In this document: in pieces, positions 19,246-30,030 of the stretch | Numbering within the stretch: the first letter of the stretch is position 1 | Layout of the letters: every line of letters starts with the position of its first letter | Source: Caenimonas soli | Lineage (GTDB): Bacteria > Pseudomonadota > Gammaproteobacteria > Burkholderiales > Burkholderiaceae_C | DNA: 64,000 nt | Direction of reading: 5' to 3' | Assembly: GCF_013155545.1 (NCBI RefSeq) | Contig: NZ_JABJVV010000005.1 | Coordinates: 124,001-188,000, forward strand | Notes under the pieces: generated by a model | The model's database searches: none | Seen by the model: only the letters and a program-made list of their open reading frames with translations | Told to the model about the DNA's origin: nothing | Translations under genes and position numbers: made by a program

Positions 19246-19890
19246 TCAAGGGTTCCATTGCAGGAAGTTTCGGTAGAGGGCGAGGCCTTGGTCTGCGCTT
19301 TTTTCGGGATGGAATTGGGTCGCGAAAATATTATCGCGTGCAATCGCTGAGGTAAAGCGCGTGCCGTAGTCTGTCTCCCCTACGCTGTGGCGCGCATCCG
19401 ACGGCCTGGCGTAGTAGCTATGTACGAAATAGAAGTAACTTGCGTCGGGAACGCCCTGCCACATGGGGTGCGGCCCGGTCTGCAAAACCTGGTTCCAGCC
19501 CATTTGCGGTACCTTGAAGCGGCTGCCATCGGGCTGCAGGCGGCCCGCGAGCTCGAATTTGAGCACCTCGCCCGCGATCAGGCCCAAGCCGTCGGTGGGG
19601 CCTTCGTGGCTGCGATCGAGCAGCATCTGCATGCCCACGCAGACGCCGAACAGGGGCTTGGCCGCGGCCGCCTCCAGCACGGATTGCTGAAGGCCCGAGT
19701 CGCGCAGTTCGCGCATGCAATCGGGCATGGCGCCCTGGCCGGGCAACACGATCCGTTCGGCCGCGCGCACGTCTTCGGGGCGCGCCGTCACCACCACGTC
19801 GAAACCGCTGCCCCGGGCCACGTGCATGACGGCCTGGGCCACCGAGCGCAGGTTGCCCATGCCGTAATCGACGACTGCTACAGTTTTCAT
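19246..19890 (-). CDS. hisH: Imidazole glycerol phosphate synthase, glutaminase subunit
   Basis: HisH supplies ammonia to HisF from glutamine. The 214-residue class I amidotransferase starts at ATG 19890 ([16 protein letters not shown]). The nucleophile Cys is in [10 protein letters not shown], and the His and Glu of the triad are in FHPEKS near the C-terminus. A longer frame overlapping hisB has no family match upstream of this Met. The gene is 19 bases after hisB. Confidence 0.96.
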   Translation of the reverse strand: MKTVAVVDYGMGNLRSVAQAVMHVARGSGFDVVVTARPEDVRAAERIVLPGQGAMPDCMRELRDSGLQQSVLEAAAAKPLFGVCVGMQMLLDRSHEGPTDGLGLIAGEVLKFELAGRLQPDGSRFKVPQMGWNQVLQTGPHPMWQGVPDASYFYFVHSYYARPSDARHSVGETDYGTRFTSAIARDNIFATQFHPEKSADQGLALYRNFLQWNP

Positions 19891-19909
19891 AGCGATCCGC
19901 GAAGAACGA

Positions 19910-20503
19910 TCAGAGCGAACCCTTGGTAGAGGGAATGGTGCCGGCACTGCGCGGATCGAGCTCCAGCGCGAAGCGCAGGGCGCGGGCGAAGGCCTTGAAC
20001 ACGGTCTCGCATTGATGGTGGGCGTTCTCGCCGCGCAGATTGTCTATGTGCATCGTGACGAAAGCGTGATTGGCGAAGCCCTGGAAGAACTCGTGCGCCA
20101 GCTGGCTGTCGAAAGTGCCGATCATGCCGCTCTTGAACGGCACGTTCATGACGAGGCCCGGGCGTCCCGAAAAATCGATCACCACCCGCGAAAGCGCTTC
20201 GTCCAGCGGCACATAGGCATGGCCATAGCGACGGATGCCCTTCTTGTCGCCCACGGCCTTGTAGACCGCCTGGCCCAGCGTGATACCGACGTCCTCCACG
20301 GTGTGGTGGCCGTCGATGTGCAGGTCGCCCTGGGCCTGGATGTCCAGGTCGATCAGGCCATGCCGGGCGATCTGGTCCAGCATATGGTCGAAGAAGCCTA
20401 TGCCGGTGGCGAGCTTCGCCTGGCCTGTGCCATCCAGGTTGACCCGGACGGTGATTTTGGTTTCCGCGGTGTTGCGGGTGATTTCGGCGGTGCGGTCGGT
20501 CAT
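19910..20503 (-). CDS. hisB: Imidazoleglycerol-phosphate dehydratase
   Basis: HisB dehydrates IGP to imidazole acetol phosphate. The 197-residue monofunctional enzyme has the paired manganese motifs [10 protein letters not shown] and [11 protein letters not shown], and the family start [18 protein letters not shown]. There is no N-terminal phosphatase domain, unlike the enterobacterial fusion. ATG 20503 overlaps the hisC stop. Confidence 0.96.
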   Translation of the reverse strand: MTDRTAEITRNTAETKITVRVNLDGTGQAKLATGIGFFDHMLDQIARHGLIDLDIQAQGDLHIDGHHTVEDVGITLGQAVYKAVGDKKGIRRYGHAYVPLDEALSRVVIDFSGRPGLVMNVPFKSGMIGTFDSQLAHEFFQGFANHAFVTMHIDNLRGENAHHQCETVFKAFARALRFALELDPRSAGTIPSTKGSL

Positions 20504-21570
20504 AGGGAGGCTTGCAGGGCCGCCAGCATCTGCGCGTTCTCGTCGGCCGTTCCGACGGTCAGGCGCAGGCAGTTGGCCAGCAATAGATGCATTTTAGAAA
20601 CGTTCTTGACCAGCACGCCACGGGATTTCATGCCGTCGAAGGTGTTTTGCGCGTCCGGAACGCGCACTAGGATCATGTTGGCGTCGCTGGGCCAGCTTTT
20701 CACGCCCGGCAGGCCGGCCAGCGCCGCCTGGATGCGCGCCCGCTCTTCGCGCAGGTTTTTCGCCTGGGCCGCGAACACGGTTTCGTGTTCCAGCGCGAAC
20801 AACGCGGTTTCGCAGTTGAGCACGCTGATGTTGTAGGGCGGCCGGACCTTGTCGATCTCCGCGATCAGGGCCTTCGGGCCGATCATGTAGCCGATGCGGG
20901 CTCCGGCCAGGCCGAACTTGCTCAGGGTGCGCATCAGCAGCACGTTGCCGTGGCGCGCGACGCGGTCGATGTAGCTGCGGCTGGCAAAGGGCTGGTAGGC
21001 CTCGTCCATCACCACCAGCCCCGGCGCCGCTTCGATGATGGCGTCGATAACCCGGTCGTCCCAGAGGTTGGCGGTCGGGTTGTTGGGATAGGCGATGTAG
21101 ATGATCGATGGGCGGTGCTCGGCGACCGCGGCGAGCATCGCGGCCTCGTCCAGTTCGAAGTCGGGCGTCAGCGGCACGCCGATGAATTTCAATCCCTGGA
21201 GCCGGGCACTCATTTCGTACATCACGAAGCCCGGTAGCGGCGCAAGGATGGACGCGCCGGGCACGTCGCAGGCCATGGCGATGAGCGAAATCAGCTCGTC
21301 CGAGCCGTTGCCCAGCATGATGTCGAAGCCCTCGGGCATCCTTGCGTATGCGGCCAGGGCGCGGCGCAGTTCGTTCACCCGTTCGCCGGGGTAGCGATTC
21401 AGCGCCAGGGCGCCCAGCCGCTGGCCCAGTTCGGCCTGCAGCTGCGGCGACAGCCGGTGCGGGTTCTCCATGGCATCGAGCTTGATCATGCCCGCCGAAG
21501 GCTGGATGGCATAGCCATGCATGGACTGCACGTCCTGGCGTATCAGTTTTTTCAGGTCGCGCGCACTCAT
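20500..21570 (-). CDS. hisC: Histidinol-phosphate aminotransferase
   Basis: HisC is a fold-type I PLP enzyme that transaminates imidazole acetol phosphate. The 356-residue protein starts at ATG 21570, overlapping hisD as ATGA. PLP lysine is in [15 protein letters not shown]. Other motifs are the substrate segment [29 protein letters not shown] and DEAYQPF. An open frame continues upstream inside hisD but is not coding. The paralogue class (HisC2 type) is common beside murA-hisGD in this order. Confidence 0.95.
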   Translation of the reverse strand: MSARDLKKLIRQDVQSMHGYAIQPSAGMIKLDAMENPHRLSPQLQAELGQRLGALALNRYPGERVNELRRALAAYARMPEGFDIMLGNGSDELISLIAMACDVPGASILAPLPGFVMYEMSARLQGLKFIGVPLTPDFELDEAAMLAAVAEHRPSIIYIAYPNNPTANLWDDRVIDAIIEAAPGLVVMDEAYQPFASRSYIDRVARHGNVLLMRTLSKFGLAGARIGYMIGPKALIAEIDKVRPPYNISVLNCETALFALEHETVFAAQAKNLREERARIQAALAGLPGVKSWPSDANMILVRVPDAQNTFDGMKSRGVLVKNVSKMHLLLANCLRLTVGTADENAQMLAALQASL

Positions 21571-22886
21571 CGCTTCATCCTCATTTCGGCCGCCCGGGCA
21601 TGGGCCTGCAACCCCTCGCCGTAGGCCAGTTCGGCGGCAATCGCGCCGAGCTTGTTGGCGCCGGCCTCGCTGACCTCGATCAGGCTGCTGCGCTTCTGGA
21701 AGTCGTACACGCCCAGGGGGCTGGAGAAGCGTGCGGTGCTGCTGGTGGGCAGCACATGGTTGGGGCCGGCGCAATAGTCGCCCAGCGATTCGCTGGTGAA
21801 GGCGCCCAGGAAGATGGCGCCGGCGTGCTTGAGCAGCGGCTCCCACTTGTGCGGGTCGCGGCTGGCGATTTCCAGGTGCTCCGGCGCGATGCGGTTGCTG
21901 ATCTCGCACGCCTCTTCCATGCTGAGGGTCTGGATCAGCGCGCCACGGCCATTGAGCGACTTGGAGATGATCTCGGCGCGCGGCATCCCGGCCAGCAGTT
22001 TGTCGATCTCGGCCTGCACCTTGTCGATGTACGCGGCGTCCGGGCACAGCAGGATGCTCTGGGCCAGTTCATCGTGCTCGGCTTGGGAGAACAGGTCCAT
22101 GGCCACCCAGTCCGGCGGCGTGCTGCCGTCGGCCAGCACCAGGATCTCGCTGGGGCCGGCGATCATGTCGATGCCGACGATGCCGAACACCCGGCGCTTG
22201 GCGCTCGCCACATAGGCATTGCCCGGGCCGGTGATCTTGTCGACGCGTGGCACCGTCTGGGTGCCGTAGGCCAGCGCGGCTATCGCCTGCGCCCCGCCGA
22301 TGGTGAACAGGCGGCTCACGCCCGCCACATGCGCCGCCGCCAGCACCAGGGCGTTTTTTTCGCCGCGCGGCGTCGGCACCACCATGATGATCTCGCCGAC
22401 GCCGGCCACCTGAGCCGGGACCGCATTCATCAGCACCGACGAGGGATAGGCCGCCTTGCCGCCCGGCACATAGATGCCCACGCGGTCCAGAGGCGTCACC
22501 TTCTGTCCCAGCAAGCTGCCGTCGGCGTCACGGTAGCTCCAGCTCTCGCCGCTGGCCTTCTTCTGGGCCTCGTGGTAGCTGCGCACGCGGGCCGCTGCCG
22601 CCTGCAACGCGTCGCGCTGCGCAGCGGGCAAGCCGTCGAACGCCGCCTTCAGCTCGGCCTGGGTCAGTTCAAGCTGCGCGAGCGAGGCGGCTGCCAGCGC
22701 ATCGAAGCGGTTGGTGTAATCGAGAACCGCCGCGTCGCCGCGCTGCTGCACGTCCGCGAGGATTTCGGCGACGCGCTGTTCGACCTGCGCATCCGTTTCA
22801 GCCGACCAGTGCAGCCGCTTGCGGAATGCAGCCTCGAATCCAGCGTCTGACGTGGATAGGCGGGCGGGCTTGGCAGTCCAGTCCAC
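21567..22886 (-). CDS. hisD: Histidinol dehydrogenase
   Basis: HisD oxidises histidinol to histidine in two NAD-dependent steps. The 439-residue protein has the family segments [41 protein letters not shown], the catalytic Glu-His pair in RIAPEHLEI and the C-terminal zinc-site region [11 protein letters not shown]. It follows hisG by six bases and overlaps hisC. Confidence 0.96.
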   Translation of the reverse strand: MDWTAKPARLSTSDAGFEAAFRKRLHWSAETDAQVEQRVAEILADVQQRGDAAVLDYTNRFDALAAASLAQLELTQAELKAAFDGLPAAQRDALQAAAARVRSYHEAQKKASGESWSYRDADGSLLGQKVTPLDRVGIYVPGGKAAYPSSVLMNAVPAQVAGVGEIIMVVPTPRGEKNALVLAAAHVAGVSRLFTIGGAQAIAALAYGTQTVPRVDKITGPGNAYVASAKRRVFGIVGIDMIAGPSEILVLADGSTPPDWVAMDLFSQAEHDELAQSILLCPDAAYIDKVQAEIDKLLAGMPRAEIISKSLNGRGALIQTLSMEEACEISNRIAPEHLEIASRDPHKWEPLLKHAGAIFLGAFTSESLGDYCAGPNHVLPTSSTARFSSPLGVYDFQKRSSLIEVSEAGANKLGAIAAELAYGEGLQAHARAAEMRMKR

Positions 22887-22892
22887 GGCCGC

Positions 22893-23549
22893 TCAGTTCT
22901 TTCCGATGGCGCCCGCGAACGCATCGATGACGCGGCGGATCGCTTCCTGTTTGAGCTTGAGCGCAGCCTGGTTGACGACCAGGCGCGAGCTGATGTCCAT
23001 GATGCGCTCGACCTCGATCAGGTGGTTGGCCTTGAGGGTGCCGCCGGTGGACACCAGGTCGACGATCGCATCGGCGAGGCCCGTGAGCGGAGCCAGTTCC
23101 ATGCTGCCGTACAGCTTGATCAGGTCCACGTGCACGCCCTTGGCGGCGAAGAATTCGCGCGCGATGTTCACGTATTTAGTGGCGACCGTCAGGCGCGAGC
23201 CCTGCTTGACGGCGCTGGCGTAGTCGAAGTCGGCACGAACCGCCACGCTGACGCGGCACTTGGCGATCTGCAGGTCCAACGGCTGATACAGGCCCGCGCC
23301 GCGGCCCCAGTCGGCACTGTGCTCGATGAGGGTGTCCAGCCCGGTGACGCCGAGGTCGGCGCCGCCATATTGCACGTAGGTCGGCACGTCGCTGGCGCGC
23401 ACGATCACGACACGCACATCGGGCTGGCTGGTGGCCAGGATCAGCTTGCGCGATTTTTCCGGGTCTTCCAGCACCTCGATGCCGGCCGCCTTGAGCAGGG
23501 GCAGGGTCTCGTCGAAGATGCGTCCCTTGGACAGGGCTAACGTGATCAT
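22893..23549 (-). CDS. hisG: ATP phosphoribosyltransferase, short form
   Basis: HisG commits PRPP and ATP to histidine synthesis. At 218 residues it is the short form that lacks the C-terminal regulatory domain and needs HisZ, a histidyl-tRNA synthetase paralogue, for activity and feedback control. HisZ is not in this window. Motifs include [18 protein letters not shown], the PRPP loop [12 protein letters not shown] and [18 protein letters not shown] 23549 overlaps the murA stop. Confidence 0.95.
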   Translation of the reverse strand: MITLALSKGRIFDETLPLLKAAGIEVLEDPEKSRKLILATSQPDVRVVIVRASDVPTYVQYGGADLGVTGLDTLIEHSADWGRGAGLYQPLDLQIAKCRVSVAVRADFDYASAVKQGSRLTVATKYVNIAREFFAAKGVHVDLIKLYGSMELAPLTGLADAIVDLVSTGGTLKANHLIEVERIMDISSRLVVNQAALKLKQEAIRRVIDAFAGAIGKN

Positions 23550-24811
23550 TTGATTCGTTCTATGTCCGCGCCTATTCCGCGCAACTTGGCTTCCATCTGG
23601 TCGTAGCCGCGGTCCAGGTGGTAGATGCGGTCCACCAATGTCTCGCCTTCGGCCACGAGGCCGGCGATGACGAGGCTGGCCGAGGCGCGCAGGTCGGTTG
23701 CCATCACCGTGGCACCCGAGAGCTTCTCGACGCCCTCGATGAGCGCGAACTTTCCATCCACCTGGATCCGGGCGCCCAGGCGCACCAGTTCGTTCACGTG
23801 CATGAACCGGTTCTCGAAGATGGTTTCGGTGACCTTGGACGAGCCCTCGCCTATCGCATTGAGGACCATGAACTGCGCCTGCATGTCGGTCGGAAAGCCC
23901 GGGTATTCGGTGGTGCGAAAGCCCTGCGCCTTCAGGCGCCCCTGGGAGCGCACATGGATGCCATCCTCGATGGCGGCGACCGTGGCGCCGGCCTCGCGCA
24001 GCTTGTCGATCACAGCCTCCAGGTGGTCGGCGCGGCCATGCCGCAGCACGACGTCACCGCCGGTCGCCGCGACCGCGCACAGGAAGGTGCCGGCCTCGAT
24101 GCGGTCGGCCACCACCTGGTGGGTGCAGCCGCCCAGCTTCTCGACCCCGTCGATGGTGATGCGGCTCGTGCCGTGGCCCTGGATGCGCGCGCCCATCTTG
24201 ATCAGCATCTCGGCCAGATCGCTGATCTCGGGCTCCTGCGCAGCGTTCTCCAGCACCGTCTGCCCCTCGGCCAGCGAGGCGGCCATGAGGAAATTCTCGG
24301 TGCCCGTCACGGTGACCATGTCGGTGCGGATGCTGGCGCCCCTGAGCCGTTTCCATCCCTTGGGCAGCTTGGCGATCATGTAGCCGTGTTCGACCACGAT
24401 CTCGGCGCCCATGGCCTGCAAGCCCTTGATGTGCTGGTCCACGGGCCGCGAGCCGATCGCACAACCGCCGGGCAGCGACACGGTGGCCTCGCCGAAACGG
24501 GCGAGCAAGGGCCCGAGCGCCAGGACCGAGGCGCGCATGGTCTTGACCAGCTCGTAGGGGGCCTCGGGCGAGCTCAGTTTGGCCGAATCAATGGTCACCG
24601 TGGCGTTCTCGCCGCGCTCTATGGTCACGCCCATGTTGCGGATCAGCGTGAGCATGGTCGCGACGTCCTGCAGGCGCGGCACGTTCTGCAGTACCACCGG
24701 CTGGTCGGTCAACAGTGCGGCGCACAGTTCGGGCAGCGCGGCGTTCTTGGCGCCGGAAATCCGGACTTCGCCGTGGAGCTGGCGGCCCCCGCGGATCAAG
24801 AGCTTGTCCAT
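23546..24811 (-). CDS. murA: UDP-N-acetylglucosamine 1-carboxyvinyltransferase
   Basis: MurA transfers enolpyruvate to UDP-GlcNAc, the first committed step of peptidoglycan synthesis, and is the fosfomycin target. The 421-residue two-domain protein has the N-terminal SGAKNAALP motif and the active-site loop [14 protein letters not shown], whose Cys is the fosfomycin-sensitive residue. Other family segments are [13 protein letters not shown] and TDMQAQFM. It couples the bolA side of the operon to the his genes. Confidence 0.97.
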   Translation of the reverse strand: MDKLLIRGGRQLHGEVRISGAKNAALPELCAALLTDQPVVLQNVPRLQDVATMLTLIRNMGVTIERGENATVTIDSAKLSSPEAPYELVKTMRASVLALGPLLARFGEATVSLPGGCAIGSRPVDQHIKGLQAMGAEIVVEHGYMIAKLPKGWKRLRGASIRTDMVTVTGTENFLMAASLAEGQTVLENAAQEPEISDLAEMLIKMGARIQGHGTSRITIDGVEKLGGCTHQVVADRIEAGTFLCAVAATGGDVVLRHGRADHLEAVIDKLREAGATVAAIEDGIHVRSQGRLKAQGFRTTEYPGFPTDMQAQFMVLNAIGEGSSKVTETIFENRFMHVNELVRLGARIQVDGKFALIEGVEKLSGATVMATDLRASASLVIAGLVAEGETLVDRIYHLDRGYDQMEAKLRGIGADIERIK

Positions 24812-24817
24812 TGGTAC

Positions 24818-25060
24818 TTAGTTTGGTTGCGCCGCCCATTCGGCCGGCGTGTAGGTCTTCATCGAGAGTGCATGCACCTCGTCGGTATGCATTCTCTCAC
24901 CCAGCGTGGCGTAAACGCGCTGATGCCGCTGGATGAGGCGTTTCCCCTGGAATTCGGGCGAAACGATGACAGCCTGCCAGTGGCGCCCGTCGCCCTCGAC
25001 TTCCAGATGGTCGCAGGCAAGCCCCGCGGCGATGATCGAGCGCAGTTCGTCGCTGGTCAT
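24818..25060 (-). CDS. BolA-family protein (IbaG type)
   Basis: The 80-residue BolA-like protein works with monothiol glutaredoxins in iron-sulfur handling and acid or envelope stress. ATG 25060 opens the segment MTSDELRSIIAAGLACDHLEVEGDG, and the conserved KRLIQRHQRVYATLGERM region followed by VHALSMKTYTPAEW carries the signature His and helix. A longer open frame runs upstream through the ABC genes and is not coding. The mlaB/ibaG/murA proximity is also seen in E. coli. Confidence 0.93.
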   Translation of the reverse strand: MTSDELRSIIAAGLACDHLEVEGDGRHWQAVIVSPEFQGKRLIQRHQRVYATLGERMHTDEVHALSMKTYTPAEWAAQPN

Positions 25061-25062
25061 GG

Positions 25063-25818
25063 CTAACTCCTGATTTTGTAACCGATGCGCAGCAGGTGTA
25101 CCGCGATGGCACTGACGGCCAGCATGGCCGTCCCCACGATCCCCAGGCTGAGCCAGGGCGAAACGTCGCTGACACCGAAAAAGCCGTAGCGAAATCCGTC
25201 GATCATGTAGAAGAACGGATTGAGGTGACTCACGCGTTGCCAGAAAACCGGCAGCGAATGGATCGAATAGAACACGCCGGACAGGAACGTCATGGGCATG
25301 ATCACGAAGTTCTGGAACGCCGCCATCTGGTCGAATTTCTCCGCCCACAGGCCGGCGATCAGGCCCAGTGCGCCGAGCATGGCCGCGCCCAGCACCGCAA
25401 ACACCAGGATCCACAGCGGGGCGACGAAGCCGGGTTGCCCGAACAGGGCCGTGACCGCGAACACGCCCAGCCCCACGGCCAGGCCGCGTGCAACGGAGGA
25501 GCCCACGTAGGCGAAGAACCAGCTCCAGTGCGACAGCGGCGTGAGCAGCACGAACACCAGGCTGCCCATGATCTTGCTCTGGATCAGGGAGGACGAGCTG
25601 TTGGCGAAGGCATTTTGCAGCACGCTCATCATCACCAGCCCAGGAACCAGAAAGGCGGTGTAGCTGACCTGGTCGTACACCTTGACATGGTCCTGCAGCA
25701 CGTGGCCGAAGATCAGCATGTACAGCACCGCGGTGAGCACCGGCGCCGCTACGGTCTGGAAACTCACTTTCCAGAAGCGCAGCACTTCCTTGTAGAACAG
25801 GGTCTGCCACCCGGTCAT
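25063..25818 (-). CDS. ABC-2 type exporter permease (YadH-like)
   Basis: The 251-residue inner-membrane protein has six predicted helices and the ABC-2 signature near the fifth (MTFLSGVFYSIHSLP, then VSHLNPFFYMIDGFR). ATG 25818 overlaps the stop of the ATPase gene as ATGA, so the pair makes one transporter. Substrate is unknown; the location between mlaB and bolA suggests an envelope component. YadGH-type exporters sit in this position in many Burkholderiales. Confidence 0.92.
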   Translation of the reverse strand: MTGWQTLFYKEVLRFWKVSFQTVAAPVLTAVLYMLIFGHVLQDHVKVYDQVSYTAFLVPGLVMMSVLQNAFANSSSSLIQSKIMGSLVFVLLTPLSHWSWFFAYVGSSVARGLAVGLGVFAVTALFGQPGFVAPLWILVFAVLGAAMLGALGLIAGLWAEKFDQMAAFQNFVIMPMTFLSGVFYSIHSLPVFWQRVSHLNPFFYMIDGFRYGFFGVSDVSPWLSLGIVGTAMLAVSAIAVHLLRIGYKIRS

Positions 25819-26750
25819 GGAGCGACCTCCACAGCCAGCGGCTCGGAATGCTTGGACATGACGTCCAGGAAGACATCCTCCAGGTCCGCCTTGCGGATTT
25901 CCACGTCTTCCACCCGCAGGCCGGCTTGCCGGATGATGCCCAGGTAGCGTTCGATCTCGTGGGCGTCATGAGCGGGCAGCTGGACGATCCGCCCGGTGAC
26001 GCGGGCCTTGCCTTCGAATTCCGGCGGCAGCGCACCGTCGATCTTGAAGCGCAGCACGTTGCTGGAGGCGGCCTTGAGCAGATCGCTGGTGCGCTCCAGC
26101 GCCACCACCCGCCCGTTCTTGAGCATGGCGATGCGGCTGCACAGGGCTTCGGCCTCTTCCAGGTAATGGGTGGTCAGCAGCACCGTATGGCCTTGCTTGT
26201 TCAGGCGCGCAATGAACTGCCACAGCGTCTGGCGCAGCTCCACGTCGACGCCCGCCGTGGGTTCGTCCAGCACGATGACCGGCGGTTTGTGCACCAGCGC
26301 CTGGGCCACCAGCACGCGGCGCTTCATGCCGCCGGAGAGCTGGCGCATGTTCGCATTCGCCTTGTCGGCCAGGCCCAGGCTTTCGAGCAATTCGTCGATC
26401 CAGGCCTCGTTGTTCTTGACGCCGAAGTAGCCCGACTGGATGCGAAGCGCCTCGCGCACGTTGAAAAAAGGGTCGAACACCAGTTCCTGCGGCACCACGC
26501 CCAGGTGGCGGCGCGCAGCGGCGTAGTCCGCCTGCACGTCCAGGCCATGCACCTTGACCTGGCCGGAACTGGGACGGGTCAGGCCCGCCAGGATGCTGAT
26601 CAGCGTGGTCTTGCCCGCGCCATTCGGCCCCAAGAGGCCGAAGAACTCGCCCTCCTCGATGTCAAAGCTCACGCCGTCCAGGGCTTTGAGCGAGCCACCA
26701 CGGGCGGTTGGATAGAGCTTGGAGACGGATTGGAAGGAGATCGCGGGCAT
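25815..26750 (-). CDS. ABC exporter ATP-binding protein (YadG-like)
   Basis: The 311-residue ATPase carries Walker [10 protein letters not shown], signature LSGGMKRRV, Walker [13 protein letters not shown] and switch His in [11 protein letters not shown]. The C-terminal part after residue 225 is the DUF4162-like extension of ABC-2 exporters. It pairs with the downstream permease. It is separated by 59 bases from mlaB and probably shares the mla transcript. Confidence 0.92.
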   Translation of the reverse strand: MPAISFQSVSKLYPTARGGSLKALDGVSFDIEEGEFFGLLGPNGAGKTTLISILAGLTRPSSGQVKVHGLDVQADYAAARRHLGVVPQELVFDPFFNVREALRIQSGYFGVKNNEAWIDELLESLGLADKANANMRQLSGGMKRRVLVAQALVHKPPVIVLDEPTAGVDVELRQTLWQFIARLNKQGHTVLLTTHYLEEAEALCSRIAMLKNGRVVALERTSDLLKAASSNVLRFKIDGALPPEFEGKARVTGRIVQLPAHDAHEIERYLGIIRQAGLRVEDVEIRKADLEDVFLDVMSKHSEPLAVEVAP

Positions 26751-26809
26751 GGGGAGCCCACGATTTTAGCGACCGCGCCCCTGGGCCGCTCCCGCCGGGG
26801 GCTTAGGCC

Positions 26810-27082
26810 CTATGCCGCGGCCGGCAGGAGCTGGGCTACCCCGTACAGGTTCGCGAGGTCGCGCAGCCGCGCCGGCAAGCGGCTGACCGAGAAGCTCTTG
26901 CCCAATGCCAGCGCTTCCCGCCGGCACTCGAGCAGCACCGCCAGGGCCGATGAATCGAACCTGGAAAGAGCGCCCGCGTCCGCGACCACGGCCGGCTCAG
27001 GCTGTGAGCGCAGGGCCTGCGCCAGCATGCGGCAGCAGACTCCGGCCTGGTCGTGCGTGAGTTCGGCGGGCAGAACCAGCAT
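26810..27082 (-). CDS. mlaB: STAS-domain protein MlaB
   Basis: MlaB is a small cytosolic STAS protein that stabilises and activates the MlaF ATPase. The 90-residue protein has the STAS core, with the conserved DAGALSRFDSSALAVLLE segment containing the phosphorylatable-type Ser/Thr cluster. It is the last of the mla genes, 12 bases after mlaC. Identification rests on the fold pattern together with the operon. Confidence 0.88.
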   Translation of the reverse strand: MLVLPAELTHDQAGVCCRMLAQALRSQPEPAVVADAGALSRFDSSALAVLLECRREALALGKSFSVSRLPARLRDLANLYGVAQLLPAAA

Positions 27083-27094
27083 GGGTGTGATTCC

Positions 27095-27736
27095 TCAACC
27101 CTTCTTGGAGTTGGACTTGTTGCGCTCTGTCAAGCTGGCAATCAGGCCGTCCAGGCCCTTGGCGTTGATCTCGGCCGCGAACTGGCTGCGATAGGTTTCC
27201 ACCAGCCACACACCCAGCACGTTCAGGTTGTAGATCTTCCAGCCGGTGCCTTGGCCCGGTGTTTTCTCTAGCCGGTAATCCAGCTGGATCGGGTCGCCGC
27301 GGCCGCGAATTTCGGTGCGCACCAGCACGTCGGTGTCTTGCGGCGAACTGCGCATCGGCTTGAGGCTGATCACCTGCTCGTCGACCTGGGCCAAGGCGCC
27401 CGAATAGGTACGCACCAGAAGGATCTTGAATTCGTCCTGCAAGCGCTTTTGCTGCTCCGGCGAAGCTTGGCGCCAGGCCGGGCCCACCGCGGCCGCCGTC
27501 ATGCGCTGGAAATTCACGTTGGGCATGATCTTGCTATCGACCAGAGCGATGATCTTGTTGGTATCACCCGCCTTGATCGATGCGTCGGCCTTGATCGCCC
27601 CGAGCACCTCGTCCGACAGCCGCTTGACCATCGCATCCGGCGCTTCATCGGCGGCTTGTGCCAGGGGCGCCAGGCCGCCGAAAGCAGCCACGACCGCCAG
27701 GGAGGCGCACAGTTGAACCACAAAACGTCGCTTCAT
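27095..27736 (-). CDS. mlaC: Periplasmic phospholipid-binding protein MlaC
   Basis: MlaC shuttles phospholipids between the outer-membrane MlaA complex and the inner-membrane MlaFEDB transporter. The 213-residue precursor has a signal peptide (FVVQLCASLAVVAAFGGLAPLAQAADEA). The body shows the Tol_Tol_Ttg2 pattern (VDSKIMPNVNFQRMTAAAVGPAWRQASPEQQKRL split across the fold, ending QLDYRLEKTP and WKIYNLNVLGVWLVETYR). The tail is Lys/Ser-rich. It is 100 bases downstream of mlaA. Confidence 0.93.
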   Translation of the reverse strand: MKRRFVVQLCASLAVVAAFGGLAPLAQAADEAPDAMVKRLSDEVLGAIKADASIKAGDTNKIIALVDSKIMPNVNFQRMTAAAVGPAWRQASPEQQKRLQDEFKILLVRTYSGALAQVDEQVISLKPMRSSPQDTDVLVRTEIRGRGDPIQLDYRLEKTPGQGTGWKIYNLNVLGVWLVETYRSQFAAEINAKGLDGLIASLTERNKSNSKKG

Positions 27737-27836
27737 TCTTTACCTTTCGTGCGGACACAGCCGCGGTCATCATTGGAACGCCGGACCATGGCCGGGTTCC
27801 GGCAGCCTTCAGGGCCTTGAAACAGTATGCAACCCG

Positions 27837-28667
27837 TTAACGCGCGGGCGTGGGGGCCGGTGCACCAGGATTGGGGGGAGCTTCTTGCGAGGGGGCGCCG
27901 GACGGGGGAGTCGGCTCGTCCGCCTTGGGTTCCTGTCCGCTGGAATCCGAGGTGGTGCTCTCGTAGATCTCGGCGCGCCGCCTTTGCAAATGGGCGTCGC
28001 GCGTGAAGCTGTATTTATCGAGCGCCGCTTCGTCCAGGACGGAGCTGGCTCGCAACAGGTTGGAACGGATGTCCACGGCGCGCAGGAAGTAGAGCGCGCT
28101 CTGGCCTCCAGGATCCACATCATGCAGGGGGTCGGCTTTGCGGTCGATGGGCAAGGCGAGCGTATCGCGCAAGGTGGAGGGGCCAAGCAACGGGAGCACC
28201 AGGTACGGGCCGGCAGGCATCCCCCAGTGGCCCAGGGTCTGCCCGAAGTCTTCCCTGTGCCGATCGATGTTGAACTCGCTGGCGATATCGAAGATGCCGC
28301 CCAGGCCAAAGAAGGTATTGAGCTGCACCCGGCCGAAGTTGTCGGCGGCATCTTGAATCTTCAGCTGCAGCAAGCTGTTGACGAACGACCACATGTCGGA
28401 CAGGTTGCCGAAGAAGTTGCTGACGCCGGTGCGCACCAGCGGCGGCACCGTCTCCTTGTAGATGGTCGCCGCGGGCTTGAGGACGATGGCATCGACCCCT
28501 TCGTTGAATTTCATGACGTTGCGGTTAAGCGGCTCGAAGGGATCGCGCGCGCTGGCGTTGGGTCCGGTGGCGCAACCGCCCAGCGCGAGCAGCAGGCCCG
28601 CCATGCACGCGAACGCGGCCCACAGCCGCGCTGTGCGCGCAACGAGAATGAGTGATGTCGGTGTCAT
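27837..28667 (-). CDS. mlaA: Outer-membrane lipoprotein MlaA (VacJ)
   Basis: MlaA removes phospholipids from the outer leaflet of the outer membrane. The 276-residue lipoprotein has a signal ending in the lipobox LALGGC and the family segments DPFEPLNRNVMKFNEGVDA, VSNFFGNLSDMWSFVN, LGHWGMPAGPYLVLPLLGPS and YFLRAVDIR. The last 60 residues are a Pro/Ala-rich tail, longer than in E. coli. Its gene is inside the mla operon, between mlaD (ATGA overlap) and mlaC, whereas E. coli keeps it apart. Confidence 0.95.
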   Translation of the reverse strand: MTPTSLILVARTARLWAAFACMAGLLLALGGCATGPNASARDPFEPLNRNVMKFNEGVDAIVLKPAATIYKETVPPLVRTGVSNFFGNLSDMWSFVNSLLQLKIQDAADNFGRVQLNTFFGLGGIFDIASEFNIDRHREDFGQTLGHWGMPAGPYLVLPLLGPSTLRDTLALPIDRKADPLHDVDPGGQSALYFLRAVDIRSNLLRASSVLDEAALDKYSFTRDAHLQRRRAEIYESTTSDSSGQEPKADEPTPPSGAPSQEAPPNPGAPAPTPAR

Positions 28668-29152
28668 TTTTTCGGAGCACTCCCGGCAGAGCTGGCGCCG
28701 TCTGCAGCCTTGTTATACAGGAACTGGCCGATCAGATTTTCCAGCACCACCGCCGACTGCGTGCTCGTAATGGTATCGCCCGCGGCGATGCTTTTCTCGT
28801 CGGCCCCCGCCTCCACCCCTATGTACTGTTCGCCGAGCAGGCCGCTGGTGAGGATCTTCAGCGAGCTGTCCTTGGGAAAGGCATAGCGGTTTTCCAGGGC
28901 CAGTGTCACGCGGGCCTGGTAGGACTTGTCGTCGAAGCTGATGGACTCGACACGGCCGACCACCACGCCCGCACTCTTGACGGCGGCCTGGCGCTTGAGC
29001 CCGCCGATGTTGTCGAACTTGGCCACCACCCGGTAGGTGGGCTGCAGGCTCAGGGACAACAGGTTGGCCGACTGCAGGGCAAGGAAGAGAACCGCGACCG
29101 CACCGATCAGCACGAACAGGCCCACCCAGACATCGTTTTTGGAGCGTTCCAT
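28664..29152 (-). CDS. mlaD: MCE-domain substrate-binding protein MlaD
   Basis: MlaD is an inner-membrane-anchored protein whose hexameric MCE ring carries lipid between the transporter and MlaC. The 162-residue protein from ATG 29152 has one N-terminal anchor (VGLFVLIGAVAVLFLALQSAN) and an MCE domain (VVAKFDNIGGLKRQAAVKSAG, VTLALENRYAFPKDSSLKI). A TTG two codons upstream is an alternative start. It is 13 bases after mlaE. Confidence 0.94.
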   Translation of the reverse strand: MERSKNDVWVGLFVLIGAVAVLFLALQSANLLSLSLQPTYRVVAKFDNIGGLKRQAAVKSAGVVVGRVESISFDDKSYQARVTLALENRYAFPKDSSLKILTSGLLGEQYIGVEAGADEKSIAAGDTITSTQSAVVLENLIGQFLYNKAADGASSAGSAPKK

Positions 29153-29165
29153 TTTCAACTTTCCC

Positions 29166-29948
29166 TTAAATACTGAACATCAGCGCGGTGAGGATGAAGT
29201 CCAGCCCCAGAACCGACAATGACGCGACCACCACCGTACGCGTGGTCGCCCGTGACACGCCCTCGGGCGTGGGCTGGGCTTCGAACCCCTCCAGCAGGGC
29301 GATGAAAGTCACCGTCACGCCGAATACGAAACTCTTGACCACGCCGTTGCCGACGTCGCGCCAGACGTCCACCCCGCCCTGCATCTGGCCCCAGAAAGCG
29401 CCGGTGTCGATGCCGATCATGACGACGCCGACTACCCAGCCGCCGAGGATGCCCACGGCGCTGAACACGGCCGCCAGCAGCGGCATGACGATGATCCCCG
29501 CCCAGAAACGCGGAGCCAGGATGCGGCGCACGGGATCCACCGCCATCATCTCCATGGCGCTCAGTTGCTCCCCGGCCTTCATCAGGCCGATTTCGGCCGT
29601 GAGGGAAGTGCCTGCGCGCCCCGCGAACAGCAGGGCCGTGACCACGGGCCCGAGTTCGCGCACCAGGCCGAGCGCAACCAACAGGCCCAAGGCTTCCGAG
29701 GAGCCGTAGCGCTGCAAGGTGTAGTAGCCCTGCAGTCCCAGCACGAAGCCGACGAACAGGCCGGACACCGCAATGATGGCCAGCGAATAGTTGCCCAGGA
29801 AATGGATCTGGTCGCGGATGAGGCCGAAGCGCCGCATGCTGGCGCCGAACAGGGCGACCAGGCGCAGGAACAGCCGCGCGCCCTGCCCCAGGTCGGCGAG
29901 TTTGCTCCGGGTCGCGTAGCCGACGTCTGCAGGACTGAACCAGCTCAT
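29166..29948 (-). CDS. mlaE: Phospholipid transport permease MlaE
   Basis: MlaE is the permease of the inner-membrane phospholipid ABC transporter. The 260-residue protein starts [20 protein letters not shown] at ATG 29948. It contains the MlaE family segments [41 protein letters not shown] and [18 protein letters not shown], then [15 protein letters not shown]. Longer frames upstream run towards mlaF without similarity. It is 82 bases after mlaF. Confidence 0.95.
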   Translation of the reverse strand: MSWFSPADVGYATRSKLADLGQGARLFLRLVALFGASMRRFGLIRDQIHFLGNYSLAIIAVSGLFVGFVLGLQGYYTLQRYGSSEALGLLVALGLVRELGPVVTALLFAGRAGTSLTAEIGLMKAGEQLSAMEMMAVDPVRRILAPRFWAGIIVMPLLAAVFSAVGILGGWVVGVVMIGIDTGAFWGQMQGGVDVWRDVGNGVVKSFVFGVTVTFIALLEGFEAQPTPEGVSRATTRTVVVASLSVLGLDFILTALMFSI

Positions 29949-30030
29949 GAATGTGGCCCCCACGCTTGCGGCGATGCCGCTGCACTGCCCCCCGAGGGGG
30001 CCTTCGCGCCTTGGAGCGGTCCCGCGCCGC

